Shown: positions 45,346 to 57,611, counted from the stretch's first letter. The stretch: 64,000 nt of DNA from Plasmopara viticola (GCA_001695595.3 MBPM02000002.1:2579608-2643607), one strand, 5' to 3'. Made by a program: numbers and translations. Notes: generated by a model from the letters alone, not told the origin.

Positions 45346-45816
45346 ATGGCACAAGTAGGGTACGTTTTCATGGCATCAAGTCGGTTGGCAGTGCTCAAGC
45401 CTACGGGCGAAGTCTTTGTGAATGGGTTGGCGTCCAGCTATGACGACGAGTACCCCGAGTCGGCCCAATTGCGTGCGCTCGTAACCCGCGACGACTTTGC
45501 GACGAGTATAGCTCTGCTCAACGACGCGCTGCTGGACCATTGGCCGTGTGTACCCTGCACCAGTTTTGGGTACGGCTGCTGTATCTGTACACTAGGACTC
45601 TCGCTCTATTGTGCGTCTACGCAAGTAGTGGAGGCGGAGACGCGGCTGCATCTCCAGTTGCGACGGCTCAATGAGCAGAGAAAGTTTAAGGACAAAGGGG
45701 TACAGTGGCGACTGGAGAGGTCTTGGTGGAAGAAATCGTCGTTTATTGAGATCTTTTGTGATGGAGAGAGCAGCAGCAGAGTTGAGGGTGAGAGTGGGAG
45801 GTCGACGGAAGAATAG
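45346..45816 (+). CDS. Golgin A7/ERF4-family protein
   Basis: A single exon of 156 residues. The middle contains LLNDALLDHWPCVPCTSFGY followed by GCCICTLGLSLYC, a cysteine-rich hydrophobic patch. Then come EAETRLHLQLRRLNEQRKF and KDKGVQWRLERSWWKKSSFI. That order (helix, WPC-PCTS-YGCC, helix, QWRL, WIEI-like) is typical of the Golgin subfamily A member 7/ERF4 family, which includes CHIC proteins. ERF4/GOLGA7 proteins partner DHHC palmitoyltransferases such as Erf2/DHHC9 and are themselves S-palmitoylated at the cysteine patch, on ER or Golgi membranes. No DHHC enzyme is in this window. The last 20 residues are Ser/Glu-rich and variable. Confidence 0.8.
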   Translation: MAQVGYVFMASSRLAVLKPTGEVFVNGLASSYDDEYPESAQLRALVTRDDFATSIALLNDALLDHWPCVPCTSFGYGCCICTLGLSLYCASTQVVEAETRLHLQLRRLNEQRKFKDKGVQWRLERSWWKKSSFIEIFCDGESSSRVEGESGRSTEE

Positions 45817-46859
45817 GACCGTATTTAAAGTAGTTGTGAAAAGGTTCAATTTAAGGGTACTTTTGTTAAAAGGGAGTACAGCGTCAAATTAGAAACACAG
45901 CAAAAAGGTTACGCAGTCTGACATTTGTCGACGATACAAAGTTTGATGCAAGTTTCTCTTGTCGCAGCCTTTCAGCAGCTTTGTGTGTGCTTGAGCATCC
46001 TACAGGGAGATTTTACTCGGTGTCATACGAGACGTAGAGAAAGATGGGTGGCAATGCGGATCCCTTAAATGAAGCCCTTGATATTCGCAAGCTTAGAGAG
46101 CACTCGCTCATTTGATGGGCTAGAGATCGCTCAGCGTAGAGATTGATCGAGTTCGTAACGAGGCCAAGCCTACGTAAAATAAATCCAATCATACACCAAT
46201 GCGCAGCAAAACTACATGCTTGCAAAAGATGCGGCGGTTGATCATTACTTTAGATCCAAAAAGTCGCTTCAACAACTCCAATGGGTTTCATAAAGCTGAA
46301 AAACCGCCTCATTTTACTTAAGGCTGCTGACACTCGTAATGGCGACTCTGTTTCGCGACGTGTTCCACATAGAAGTAGAGCTAGTATCGGCATTCCAGGA
46401 ACATGGAAGGATGCCACCCCCACCTCGGTGTTGTACCTTCTTTATGCAAGTCAGTAGCTCCTAAACGGCCAGGCGTGTTGACCCTGGTAGTCAGAAGGAG
46501 TGGGTGGGACGACCCCGAATCTTGAAAAGGCGATGAAATTCTATGGCCATGTTACCTACGGCTTCACCATCGAACTGACGTTAGCGCGCCTCAACGCAAC
46601 GTCGAGAAGTAGATTCCGTTCCCAGCAAGCTTAAGCTTTGTCTGGCTACTTGAAGCACTGCTAAATTTGCGCTCAACTCCACAAGTCAGATACAGAAGAA
46701 CCTAAGCGTCTCATCGCCCTCAGCCACTCAGTCATCATGGAATCAGCCAGTCAGCAACCAGTACTCGCTTAACTGCAATCTGGGTCGGTGCACAATCTGA
46801 ACATGTCAGCGCCCATTTTCTTCAGCTGAACCAGATCAGCGATCCAGTCAACGCAGCAT
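45817..46859. other. Intergenic, no gene seen
   Basis: About 1 kb between the ERF4-like gene and the first LINE-like coding traces. No frame has a family match; possibly the 5' non-coding part of the LINE. Confidence 0.45.
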
Positions 46860-46878
46860 TTTTACACGTGATTCAATT

Positions 46879-48968
46879 GTGGATCCAGTCGTTCGCGCCC
46901 TTTCGCTGCAAGAATTCGTGATGACAGCAGTCGATCCTCGTCCAAGTTACGCGGAAGCGATTTCAGCGAATATGGATGTGGATGAGGATCCCGTTACTTG
47001 CTCCTTCCGTTGCTGCGTCTACTGCCTTCGGTACCAGTTCTCCTATTCGTCTCGTGGATGTATTTTCGCAATGCTGCTGCGCTTCGTCGTGACACTACTG
47101 CAGTGAATGCTGCCCAGATGCGGGAAATTTCCAAGCCTCTCGCAAGCGATGTCGAAGCTATTGAAGCGCTGTACGACAATAGTATGCCGTAATCGGAAAT
47201 TGCACCCAGCATTACCAGCGCTCGCCCGTATCAGCTGCCTCGTGCGCGTTACGCGCTTATGTTGGAAACCGGGGGTGCATTTGCGCGTACTGCTCTCAGA
47301 AGTTTCTACAGTCGTTCGTTCGCGAACACAACAACCCAATCCTTGCCGAACTCTTCAGTGATAATCTCGTGGGCAAGTTGTCCAGGCTACCTGGAGGAAA
47401 ACTTGGCTTGAAGGTCAAGACACGCGAAATATGTATGAAGCTTGAACGCCAAACCATTTAGCTGTAGGGGAGCTCGTTCAAATTCAAGGAGTCCGATGTC
47501 CTGAAAGAGGAATACTTCCTGGATGGTTCCAGCATCGACAGCGCTCTTGATACTGATCGAATGTTAAGCGGTTGCTTGAGGTTGGCTGCCGACCTCTGTA
47601 CGACATCTTCCACGAAGTCAATCTTGCGACTGGCGTAACTACGGCTACGTGGTGTGTGTATTCAGTGTCGACGATCTGTTCAAGCACGCTCATATCTGAG
47701 GGCACTGCGTGTGAGTAAGGTATGTTTAGGAGTTGCCTCTTTATGTGAAAAATGCTTCGCTCCCATCTAAGCGAATATCGTTTGGATATCGGCCTGCGTA
47801 TGCTCTGGACTCAACCGACCACCCGCCGTGCGAGGGACTTCGGTCCAGCCCACTTCATTCCCAGCCCGTTCTTGTTTGCGCCGGTTTACTCAGCCTGTTG
47901 CCCGTCCGTTTGACTCTGCGTTGCAGTGTGCAGTTGCCGATCCAGCCCCGACACCACCAACGCAGCCCACGTCTACGTCACTTGCCGTGTTCCAGCCCCG
48001 TCCGTGGACTTCTCGTTGAGCAGCCGATCAAGCAGTTTAATGATCTAACCATTTAATCCTCTCCGCCTTCCAGCACTTCTCGCAACCGACGCTGCAATTG
48101 TGGTTCGTCGCAAGAGCAAGCGTACTCGTAGCTTGGATGATCTCACGAATATGACCAGCAAAGAACGTCCCAAAGATATGCCTGGTGTTAATACCAGCAA
48201 TAATTTCAGTATGCTGGAGGAGATTGAGACGGAATACGAACTTGTTGAATTGCCGCTTGAGCCAAACGCAAGACCCAGCTTTCGGATTAAGCCGACGGTC
48301 GTCCGCATTTCCGATGCTGTCAAGAAGTCGACAGAGGCCTCGTATTTTCTGACCAAGCATCATACCAAGATCGTCAAGACCGCAGCCCGTTCCGCTGAGA
48401 GAAACAGCAGAAGCTATGCTTGGTGATGTTGCCGACGCAATATTAAATCTCCTTCCAGATCGTCTTAAAAAGTCAGCGGCTCGCTTTCAATCTGCGCACA
48501 AGGTACTCAACTCAGCGACGAATGCCGACAAGCTGATCCAGTTTGCTCGACAATCGCCGCCAGCGCGAAACCACGCTATCCTCGAGCGATGATAATTGCA
48601 ACTTCCAAGATGTAGCCCAGCTCTTGCTTTTCAATCGTATCCTCGCAGCTTCGCAGCCAGGTGAAGACAAGACTTTTCACACGAAGTGGATAAAGGTTAT
48701 CGGGTCCAAGCTGCCTTCGAAGCGCAATGATCAAGCTGCATGTGTTGCATCGCTATGGAATACGACGCCTGTAGTGACCAACCTTGTGCGAGCCACGAAA
48801 GCCGTGACATTCTTTGAATTGATGCTCATGTGTACCGCCCCAAGCTCTTCCATAAGGATTATTGCCCTAATGCTGTTTTGGACTCACGGTTGCGTGGATC
48901 CCTGCGCATCACGCCCGTCTGCTACGCCCCAACATGCTGTTAAAACTCTTGCGTTTGCGTGTTGGTGA
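46879..48968 (+). pseudogene. LINE ORF1 (gag-like), broken
   Basis: Pieces in three frames: MTAVDPRPSYAEAISANMDV (about 46920), LFSDNLVGKLSRLPGGKLGL and KVKTREICMKLERQT (about 47350-47460), SKRTRSLDDLTNMTSKERPK through ELVELPLEPNARPSFRIK and AYFLTKHHTK-like (48100-48426), and a further helical block to 48968. The layout resembles RNA-binding ORF1 proteins upstream of LINE endonucleases. I see no zinc knuckle. Confidence 0.55.
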
Positions 48969-49207
48969 GCTATGTATGCAACAATGGCAGCATCCTGAGC
49001 GGCAAAGCTAGCTGTCAAATAATCTCGAAGAGCCCGAAGGGCGATGTCTTAAGCTCCAGCTAATTGATGGACAAACCAGCCTGGTAGCTGGTCTTCTGCT
49101 CAACTAAAGTTGCCCTAACACCGGAGATCTCGTGGAACGGTGTAACTGCGTTATCGGTCAGCACTAACGGGATCAAGAAGAATGGCCACCTCTTTTTTGA
49201 AAACCTT

Positions 49208-49856
49208 TTGTCTAAGTATTTTAATTCCTGCATGCAAGAATCCAAGTTTCGTGACCGAGCGCAATTCTCCAAATTAAAGTTTCATCTCGACGCTAGGTTC
49301 CATCAAAAGGTATTTATAAGTGACGTCAACAGCGCCAGCCAGCACACAACATCTGTACGTAGCGCAGGAGTCATGACAGTGGTGCGCGCCGATTCTCTAG
49401 GTTACGCAAGCGCCGCGTTGGTGAATAAGCTCTCTGTTCCCAGCCGAAACTTGGTTGTGCGTTTCGATGTGGATGGAGCATCGTTGTATGAGCGCAACGC
49501 ATATGCGCAACTGGATTATCAGGAGACAGCGGTTCATTGCCCCCCTCAGTGCCACCGCGACGTGTGAGAATGAGGTCAGTCATATTGTGATGGGTGACTT
49601 CAACATCTTCATGAATCCGACATTGGATGCAAATACCGTCACCTCGCATTTAGACAACGCAAGTTTTTCCTATTTAAAATGGCTCGCGACGCTGGGTGTA
49701 GTTGATGCATGGCGAGTGAATATGATAGTGCTCGCGTTCAAACTGGCACGCAAGAAACATTTTAACTACATTTTCTTATCGAATTGTCATTTTCAAAATA
49801 TATACAAGGATTCCAAGTATTTTGTGCCTATGCTGGGGATCATCTTGCTCACTTAG
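49208..49856 (+). pseudogene. LINE APE-type endonuclease, broken
   Basis: Reads VFISDVNSA, LVNKLSVPSRNLVVRFDVDG and, after a frame change, QRFIAALSATATCENEVSHI followed by VMGDFNIFMNPTLDA and LATLGVVDAWR. The GDFN and DAWR motifs are hallmarks of the exonuclease-endonuclease-phosphatase fold of LINE endonucleases. Frame shifts near 49490-49530 and again downstream break the ORF. Confidence 0.8.
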
Positions 49857-50506
49857 TAAAGTTTTGTCGAGGGTTCCAGGCACATAGTCGCGGTTATTGG
49901 TAATTTCCGGCGTATCTTTTGGAGTACCCGATGGTATTTCAAGCCATCGAGCAAGAAGCAACCAATGAGTGAAGCCAACTTTGTGTGTCGTCCAATCCTT
50001 GTGATGTATGGGAAAAGTGGAAACAACGCATGAAACGCCTACTCTACCAGCTCCAAGCAAATCTGCGCGCAAGCAACACAGCACTTGTGGATGCGGCACG
50101 CAGTGCCCTGGATGCAGCAGCGACGCGATACAAGCAGCAGTGTGATGTTGCCTTGAAGCAAGTATTTCAGTAAGCTTTGTGCGAGCACCATAATCGCCTC
50201 ACGCGCACAAGCCAGTATAACAATACAAGGCTTTTGATTTCCAAGCAGAGCACATGGAGAATTGAATCGGTTTTTCTCTTGGCCTTTGGATTCCAACGCG
50301 TATCGTGTGTCGATTGAAGATTTTCAGCTACCCAGCGATTATCTGTCCCCAACACCGCATGAGATTACGCTCCAGTTCCTGGAACATCGGGGTTCTGTCA
50401 TGGACGATCCGCTAAGTTCTAGTGAGCGTACGTTGGTGCCAGATACGCATGCACAGGCAAAACTGCTAGACCGATTGATTGCCGACTCTCTGAGGTAGAC
50501 CAAGAC

Positions 50507-50960
50507 ATGCTCTCGAGTTTTTTAACAATGATAGAATTCGCCGCCTCCATCAAGCATATGAAACCCAACTCATCGACCGGTCTTGATGGCCTCGCGGCCG
50601 CGTTCTATCAAGTCGTCCCGGTGATCTTCGGTGAATGCCTGTGCATTGTGTGCAACCACCACCAGCAATCGATTCGCGTCTCCCACCCACATCGTCAATC
50701 TGCAATCGCACTTCTGTGCAACAAAGGCGAGCGTACGTGTCCGGGAAATTATCGGCTCCAAGACGCTCACGTTTAGACTGCAGTTGACACTCAGCAAGCT
50801 CATTCACCCAGACCAAGGAGCATTCGTCAAGGGGCGATTAATGCATCACCATGTTCGTTTCCTTTCTGATCTGCATGATCTGGTGACTGACCTGGATGCA
50901 AAGGAATAATCGGTATTTTTGACTTTGAGAAGGGATATGATCGTGTGAACTAAGCTTAGC
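50507..50960 (+). pseudogene. LINE reverse transcriptase fragment
   Basis: SIKHMKPNSSTGLDGLAAAF (about 50552-50610) is RT motif 1, with the S-x-G-x-DG core. CNKGERTCPGNYR (about 50715-50755) is motif 2a. After a frame change come LIHPDQGAFVKGRLMHHHVR and LSDLHDLVTDLD (about 50800-50900). The catalytic YADD motif is not readable downstream, and the remaining palm and thumb are scrambled. Confidence 0.8.
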
Positions 50961-51959
50961 TCTTACGATGGTGATGTTTCGGTTGTGGCACTACACGGTG
51001 CATGTGAATGTTCCGGCTCTAACGGTCCGCAGGTGGCAGGCGTTACAAAACAAGTTTGTGTTGACACGCCGCTATGACCCAGCCAGTAATCATTTTCACT
51101 TGATCTTCAAGGAATTTGTGTACCAGCGTCGAGAGGATAGTGGTCTGCGAGTTCCAAAAATTGAGGCCTAACTGAAGAAGCAGCGCCTCCAGATCAAGCA
51201 ACAATTTATTGGTGCAACCCAATTGGCGGAGCGAAACTGGACTACACCTGACGTGCTGTTCGCGAAACTGATACTCCCAGACTTTGGTCCATGGCATTGG
51301 TTGGATTTGTTAGCAGTATTCCCGTATCGACACGGAAGAATGGTGCGATAGCACGCCATGTCTGCATGGTGGAAGCAAATGAGTTTGTGGTGGCATCAAG
51401 TCAAGTGATCGTGACGCACAGCGATCTACCGGAACCGACCAGTGCGCACACCCGTTACAACAACAACTTTGCTTGAGTATATGAACCAACCTGTTCGTCC
51501 GAGGCAGAGCTCAGCTACAGATCGGTTCGTATGATACCAGAGCCCAATCGAAGCTTTCGGATGCATGTTACGCGCCGTTTCCGTCACCGATGCTTGTCCG
51601 ACTTCTTTTGTGCAGGTAGTACGTGATCCAGCTCCAGTGTGTTTGTCGAGGCGTTCGTTGATTACACTCTGCTGTCTACGCCAGTCTACGCGCAGTCTGT
51701 GATGGTGAGCAGATTCTACCGGGACCTTACACAACTGGTAGAGCGAGTGTGTTCGTTGCGTAACAGACCTGAAAGCGTTGGTAGTACGACGCTACTGTAT
51801 TGTGGCGTTGCGATGTCCACGAGATCGTTTCACCTCACCGCCATCCCAAAGAAGCTACTTTTTAGTCAGATGTGGTCGGCTACACTACCGGACAAGCACC
51901 ACCCAGTGAACGAGCACTCTATAGAATGGACGGATGGTACTGCACTAGTTGCGTGGGTT

Positions 51960-52330
51960 GTACGTCAGCACAAATGCCTGCGCCGTCTCCTGTTACCGAA
52001 ACTTGAAAAGCTATAATTCCGTGTGGCCTACCAGTTGCTCCCGGTACACTCTCGCTTTTGGTTTTTACCGAGCACCGATCCCGACATAGTCTGTTGTGTG
52101 CGCGATGGTTGTGCGTCAGAAGAAATGCTTCGCCACTTGTTTTTTAACGTACTCTTGCCCGTCGGCTATGGTCGCTGGTGCAACCCGTGCGAATGTGCTT
52201 CTTCGAATCGCATCCAAAGGTGTACTGTTTACATTGACGCTGCACTTCATATGGACCAACCGCAATCATTGTCTCTTCAAAGGCCAATAACTAACACCAG
52301 CAGTCCCGGTCTTTGCGGTTATTCTCACGA
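51960..52330 (+). pseudogene. LINE C-terminal zinc/IWxxRN region
   Basis: CCVRDGCASEEMLRHLFFN (about 52090-52150) matches the C-x-x-C...H-x-F/L-F-x-C zinc region after LINE RTs. LHFIWTNRNHCLFKGQ (about 52240-52290) matches the IWxxRN(x)xxF element that follows. Two frames are needed to read both. Confidence 0.7.
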
Positions 52331-52660
52331 CGTTCAGTGCACACGTGCGCTACTACCGCCGGAGGTGAAGATGAAGCCGTCCCACTCAACGCAGTACTGA
52401 ACCAAATGAATAGTGCACGCAACATGGTATCGTTGTTAAAAGCGCATGGGACACTGTTTGTGGTCCGACACAAGCGTTACTATGACAATGACGTATGGTA
52501 TATGGAAAAGATCAAAAGCTTCGTTGCTCGCACTACCGCGTTCTACCGCCCCAGTTTCAAAAACTCACAAATCGAGACCGTCACGACAACTCAAAATATC
52601 TATTCGTTGTATGCATGTATATTTAAGACTTTAGACATAATAAAGACACTTTCAATTGGC

Positions 52661-53837
52661 CACTAAAAGCGCAGATCTTTATGGGTACGCGGCCACTCAG
52701 CCTTATGGTCAATACAGTAGTGGCATTATGCATCATCAGCTGCCGTATGGCTAAATTTACTTGCCTCACCAACAAAATGGAGGGTAGATGAAAAAGTTTG
52801 AAAGAGTACTGTGGGCCCTTGAAGACTCGTTTGAAGGATCGAGTCCTGAGAAGCGAAATACATAAAAAGAAATTGTTGAGCGCATCGACATCGTCTCAGA
52901 AATGTCAATAGCCTACGTTGATTTTTGCCACTGAATTGGAAACCAATCACGACCAATCACAAAGTATATAGCTTCCCACTTATAAAACATAATAGCGGCA
53001 GAATCTAAAAGTCAGCGTTAACGTAAATGGAAGAACAATGTCAGAATTAGTATCATAACCAAAACAGTACTTTTTAGCGCTTGATCGGGCGAGTCATTGT
53101 CGTGTCTTTTGAGAAACGATTAAAATACAATGTCTACGCATGACTCTTGGCGTCTATTGTGTCCCCAGTATGGCCTAATATTGTCTTCTAATTGGCTCAA
53201 AATACTCTTCCCTCCCTGACAAATTCCGTAAAATAGCGAAAATTTCTACTATACGCCATACAAACCCCTAAAATTAAATATGACCACTCGACGTCTTACT
53301 TCACACAATACCAGCGGTACAGTTAGGCAACGATGAACATATTCCAAGAACGGAATACCTCCAAAAAACGCTAAAATCCAATGTTTTTTTCCTTTAATTT
53401 TCGCGCACCTTACCATTCTCATTTATCCAAATTCCCAAGTCCACTGCGAAGCATCGCCCCGACTGCTTGCGCATCCATGGCACAGGTGAAATGCTCGAAC
53501 GTAGATGATAGCACATGCGTATCCAAGGGCGCGTAGATAAGGGTTGGAAGCGGTGCTAGAACGTTCATAGTGAAGTACGCTGAATGTTTTGTAAAGGGAT
53601 GCGCTAAAATACTTTGTAATGATTGAGTACATTGGACATTTTAAGGAAAAACAGAAATTCTTTAAGAAATAGCTGATGGAAAACTGGGGGATAAATAAAG
53701 GCTCCCTATCACATTCTATTTTCTCACACTTCCGCTGATTTGCATTATAACAGAGGTCTTTACGTATTGCTTATTTTTCTCGAGTTGATCGTGCATAAAT
53801 GGGTAAATTGTTTTCATTAACTTTAAGTCGTGCATCA
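52661..53837. other. No gene recognised
   Basis: AT-rich. A small minus-strand frame with ATG at 53568 and stop at 53419 (49 residues, MNVLAPLPTLIYAPLD...) has gene-like codons but no known family and could be a gene scrap. A Tyr/Gln/Gly-rich plus-strand scrap at about 52680-52750 ends in stops. Confidence 0.4.
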
Positions 53838-53945
53838 ATGGGCTCGCAGACATTACATTTGATTACAATTCGTATCCACCCAGTCTGCGATTATTTAGAG
53901 CCCTTAACCCCAATATACAATGGTGATTGGCTATAAATACCTCTA
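53838..53945 (+). repeat. MULE left TIR
   Basis: Contains ATCCACCCAGTCTGCGATTA, then AACCCCAATATACAATGGTG and ATTGGCTATA. The reverse of the right TIR has TTTCACCCAGGCTGCGATTA, AACCCCAATACACAACGGTG and ATTGGCTACA in the same spacing. By counting, ATGGG to CACCCAG is 46 bp in both. Confidence 0.8.
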
Positions 53946-54186
53946 TCGTGACCGAATATACAAAAGGCAGCTTTGCTCGAATCTACTTTTCCCCCATGTC
54001 AATTTGAATGCACAATCTGCTGTAGTCAGTTTAAGAGAGGGAAACTCGTTTATTTGAGGACTATTAAGAGCATGTAACCTAACACAGGCATGCGTCAGTG
54101 CCATAATGCCTCCAGGCAGTGTTAGCATGTGCCTTGACACCACCGACATTACCCGTGGTCCACTTCCGTCAATGCTTCCGGCTCCT

Positions 54187-56383
54187 CTAGCTGCTACGCA
54201 GTAACCTCAGGTGGCCACGTAAAGTGCTCCCAGTCAGCACCAGAACCCAGGGCACCAAGATTGACCCCAGAAGGGTCGATACAGACATCGATGAAGGCAT
54301 TGATGCATCAAGAGGTGGTTGTCGGCATGTTCTGATATCATAACCAGGTTGCTTACATTGTCGGCATTTCCTTTGCGGCCTCAAAGATGCTTCAACAAGC
54401 TCGAACATCGAAGGATTGCGCTGTGTCGATTGTGATGCACCCAAGGAGCCGACCGGACGACCACGACTCCGAATCATTGGCGGATTCTGGACTACAGCAG
54501 CCGGCAATTCGCCAAGATGGTCGAGAATTACTCTCCGACGGTAAATGGACGGTTCATCGAACTCCTCTCGCAGTCGTCTGAGAGTATCCTCGATCGATGT
54601 CGGAGCTCCAGTGACTACATTTGCGCGAGATGGCTGCACCAACCATCAATGGTTATCAAATTTGCTGAAAGATATCGGCACCACTCCTGCTGCTGTAGGT
54701 GCTCGCTGCCGCTGATCTTGCACGAAATGTGTGCTTGCAAGGATGGACAACGCTGGAAATGAACATACCAAGACACTCTTCACCTGCTTTATGCGCATGT
54801 GGTATTGCTGAAATCCTGATCGCAATCCTGCTATCGGTACCTTGCCCATGACGGCAGAGAACATCGCTCCCAACTGCAAGTCGGCAATCGCACGCTCCTG
54901 CGCATTTTTGAGCTTGATTGCAGCAAGTTGCCCATGGCAAGCAAGTCTGCGGGCGTCGTCCACCGTGAAAATATCGCCAGTGGAGACAGAGATCAACATT
55001 TTCAATGCCGAATGTGCACTCTCGACTCTTGATGTGGTGGTATGACCGAAGTGTGATTTATTGCGCATGAAGGCAGCAACAAATCGGTCTTTGTAGATGA
55101 GCCACGTGTTATCCAGGTACGTCATAATATGAATAGGGAAGTTTTGGCGCATGGGTGCATGCTGCTGGTCGAACGAGCTGACTGTCGACGCGAACACAAG
55201 AGCATTCCATTGCCAAACCAGGTCTGTATAGGTATCAATACTCTCAAACGTTCTCCGCAGCTTTGCCGTGATATTATTGGAGATATGCCAGCGACAAAGT
55301 AGATGGTTGGCAGTAGGAAAACGCTGTCGAGGGCGTTCATCAGCCCGAGTTCTCGATCTGTGACAAAAGTTCCCGGGACAACCAAAAACTGACCAAAGAC
55401 GCACGCCATCAAGAGCACCACCCAGAGATAGTTCTCTTCTTTTTCTGATGCCATAAGGCAGTACGCGAAGGTGAAAGATTGCGACGTAGCTTTCACCCCC
55501 ACAACGTGCATCAAAGGCAGACCAAAACGGTTCGTGTTGTATGTTAAATCGATCAACCAGACCTTGCAGGCCGGAAGGTGTTGCAAATCTCCTTTGCCGG
55601 AGGAAAGACAATGAAAAGGCGGGTAAGGCGTCGAAGGTTGTCAAACTTCGTGTAGTAAGGGGCATCAAAAGCAGTGGCCTCTAGGCTATCGAGCAACGCA
55701 GCAATTGGGGACCTTCCAATCAGGATGCGTCTGCGCTCTAGGTCGCGAATGTTGTACACATCACGAGGCGTGACGGTAATTCCCTGGTCGCGCATTGCGG
55801 CGACAATACGCGTAGGTGCCAGAATAGACCGACAGAGACTAAGAATTTCCTCGCGGTGATTAGGTTCGAAAGCGCGGCCTCTTGGATGTACGGCTGGGCC
55901 TGAGAAAGGTTCGTGATTGTTCTCGGCATTATCAAGTTCCACGGCCCAGTTGCACTGTTCTTCTGCTGCTTTCATCCGACGGACAGTCAAGGAAAATTGA
56001 CCGTCAGTACGCTGGTTTGCGCAAATTCTTTTGCGCTGCTCAAAAGGTGATGGTGTGGCTGCTTTCCCAGAACAGGAGCACTCCAGGCAAACAGCCTTCA
56101 CTTCACCATCGGCTCTGTGACCAACCTTTCTGGTATTTATGACCCTCAAAACAAATCCTTCAATGAGCAATAGGTTGTCAAGCGTATCGTGTGCCTCTTT
56201 TGACTGCCGTAGATACGCTCTGGAATATATTGGAGGCAGTTCAATGTGAAAATCGTAAAAGCTGAAAAGTCTTGACGTTAAAAATGTGCGGTTTGGTGGG
56301 CGTTGAGTAAGAGATGACGATGCGATGCGCAATCTTTTACATTTGCGTTGGAGGTTACAGTCCTTAGATTCAATTTTGGGCAA
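54187..56383 (-). pseudogene. MULE transposase, frameshifted
   Basis: Three overlapping frames make one transposase. The N-terminal part (56383-55553) includes a DNA-binding-like region and the helix-rich NHREEILSLCRSILAPTRIV. The catalytic core (55586-55300) has WLIDLTYNTNRFGLPLMHVV (first Asp), FAYCLMASEKEENYLWVV and TFVTDRELGLMNAL (second Asp). It continues (about 55300-54646) with HLLCRWHISNNITAKLR and RVESAHSALKMLI (Glu region). A C-terminal zinc knuckle, CRQCKQPGYDIRTC (about 54330), lies in the frame 54642-54187. This is the MULE transposase pattern D-D-E plus C-H-W-H-like. One-base shifts near 55560 and 55300 and a stop near 54645 disable it. Confidence 0.85.
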
Positions 56384-56483
56384 CTGTAGCCAATCACCGT
56401 TGTGTATTGGGGTTGGGGGTTTCTATATAATCGCAGCCTGGGTGAAAGTTAGAGAATACTGGGTGGAAATTAGCGGCTCCCAT
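56376..56483 (-). repeat. MULE right TIR
   Basis: Partner of the left TIR. On the plus strand it reads CAATCACCGTTGTGTATTGG, GGTT, ATAATCGCAGCCTGGGTGAA and so on to CCCAT at 56483. An A run follows immediately. Confidence 0.8.
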
Positions 56484-57419
56484 GCAAAAAAAAAAATATT
56501 TACTTAGACACAAAAAGCACGTATCAATCCGATATACCGATGATACTGGTTATGGCGGAGATGTCAAGTAAGGGAACCGGTAGATATCGAAATAACGAGT
56601 GGTTAATATAAGCATCTGATCGAAGTTCGAAAGGCCTTTAACCGTCGAACTCGTTTCAATTCTTTTCTTGCCACATCGATTCTACCATCTTTTGGAGCAA
56701 CTCTATCCACTTCAGGTCCTCTGTATCGTCTGATTTTTTTATAATGACCTTATATTAACGGAAGTGAAACTTATGTTTAAGTCGTCAAAATGTCTCAATA
56801 AATCAGGTCGATTGTGTTGTTTGCTATAAACCACAATAATTTTCATAGGTCCCTTGAAACTGTTAACTATTACATTTCGTATCACCCGAAATTCTTGGAG
56901 GCCCCAACCAAAGCGTTCATTGTTGTATCCAATGGCTCACACCTGAGTCTTATTGTAGTAGCATATTATAGCCTCCATTTCCTAGTAAAGCTTTGATAGC
57001 CTGACAGCTAGAGAACTCTCAAGCCTAGGGCTCCCGAGCTTTGCCCTCATGGTGTTGAATATAATATCCCATTGATATGGACGTTCCGCTGATTCGTAGG
57101 TTGTTGTAATTCATTAGCGGTTGATTCACCCAATTTATTATAATAATGTAATCTTTATATATAGCTAACCCTAATAAAACAGGCAATAACCTTCATTTTC
57201 AATAATGGGTGATTAGCAGATTCGTTTTTATTCGATTCAACAACTAATACGTATTCAGTTGTCAGTGTTAGCAAAGACAAGCAAAAAAAAATACTAAAGC
57301 ACAAGACCATAGCTATTTGAATCATCAACATAATCACAGACGCAGAAAATCAACACAACATGTGTTTAGTCAGATGGTTGGTCTTTGCTGGATGTAATGA
57401 CATTTTCATTAATTAGCTG
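56484..57419. other. No gene recognised
   Basis: AT-rich flank between the MULE and the copia region; only short frames with no family signal. Confidence 0.4.
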
Positions 57420-57611
57420 CCACTACACGGGATAGAAAACGACTGGAAAGAATATAAGGTCAAGTGTCTACGAGGACGAACATGTGCTGTCCTACTGTTT
57501 GTGGATGACTTCGCTATAATTGGTCATCCAATCCTAGAAAAAAGAGCTACTGGCTCAATTAATTGCATTGACCTCTCTGGTAGTTACGTCGTCATTAATG
57601 TAGAGTCGAAG
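57420..57611 (+). pseudogene. Possible older copia RT fragment (plus strand)
   Basis: Reads GIENDWKEYKVKCLRGRTCA followed by VLLFVDDFAIIGHP. FVDD in this context resembles the YVDD box of Ty1/copia reverse transcriptase. It stops at the LTR of the minus-strand copia element (57612), which appears to have landed in or beside it. Short, so tentative. Confidence 0.4.

Larger units (their letters stand above)
46860..52660 (+). mobile_element. Degenerate LINE (non-LTR retrotransposon)
   Basis: On the plus strand, broken frames follow LINE order: a gag-like ORF1, an APE-type endonuclease, a reverse transcriptase and a C-terminal zinc/IWxxRN region. Frameshifts and stops occur every few hundred bases. 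The 3' end near 52640-52660 (AATAAAGACACTTTCAATTG) has an AATAAA signal but no poly-A tail or obvious target duplication. Total length of about 5.8 kb is normal for a full LINE, so this is an old, mutated but nearly complete copy. Confidence 0.8.
53838..56483 (-). mobile_element. Mutator-like element (MULE) with TIRs
   Basis: A 2.65 kb element bounded by diverged inverted repeats of roughly 100 bp, with a broken MULE transposase inside on the minus strand. The element ends are set from the matching ATGGG starts of the two repeats; the true tips may lie a few bases further out. No convincing 9 bp target duplication is visible at these borders. Confidence 0.78.
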
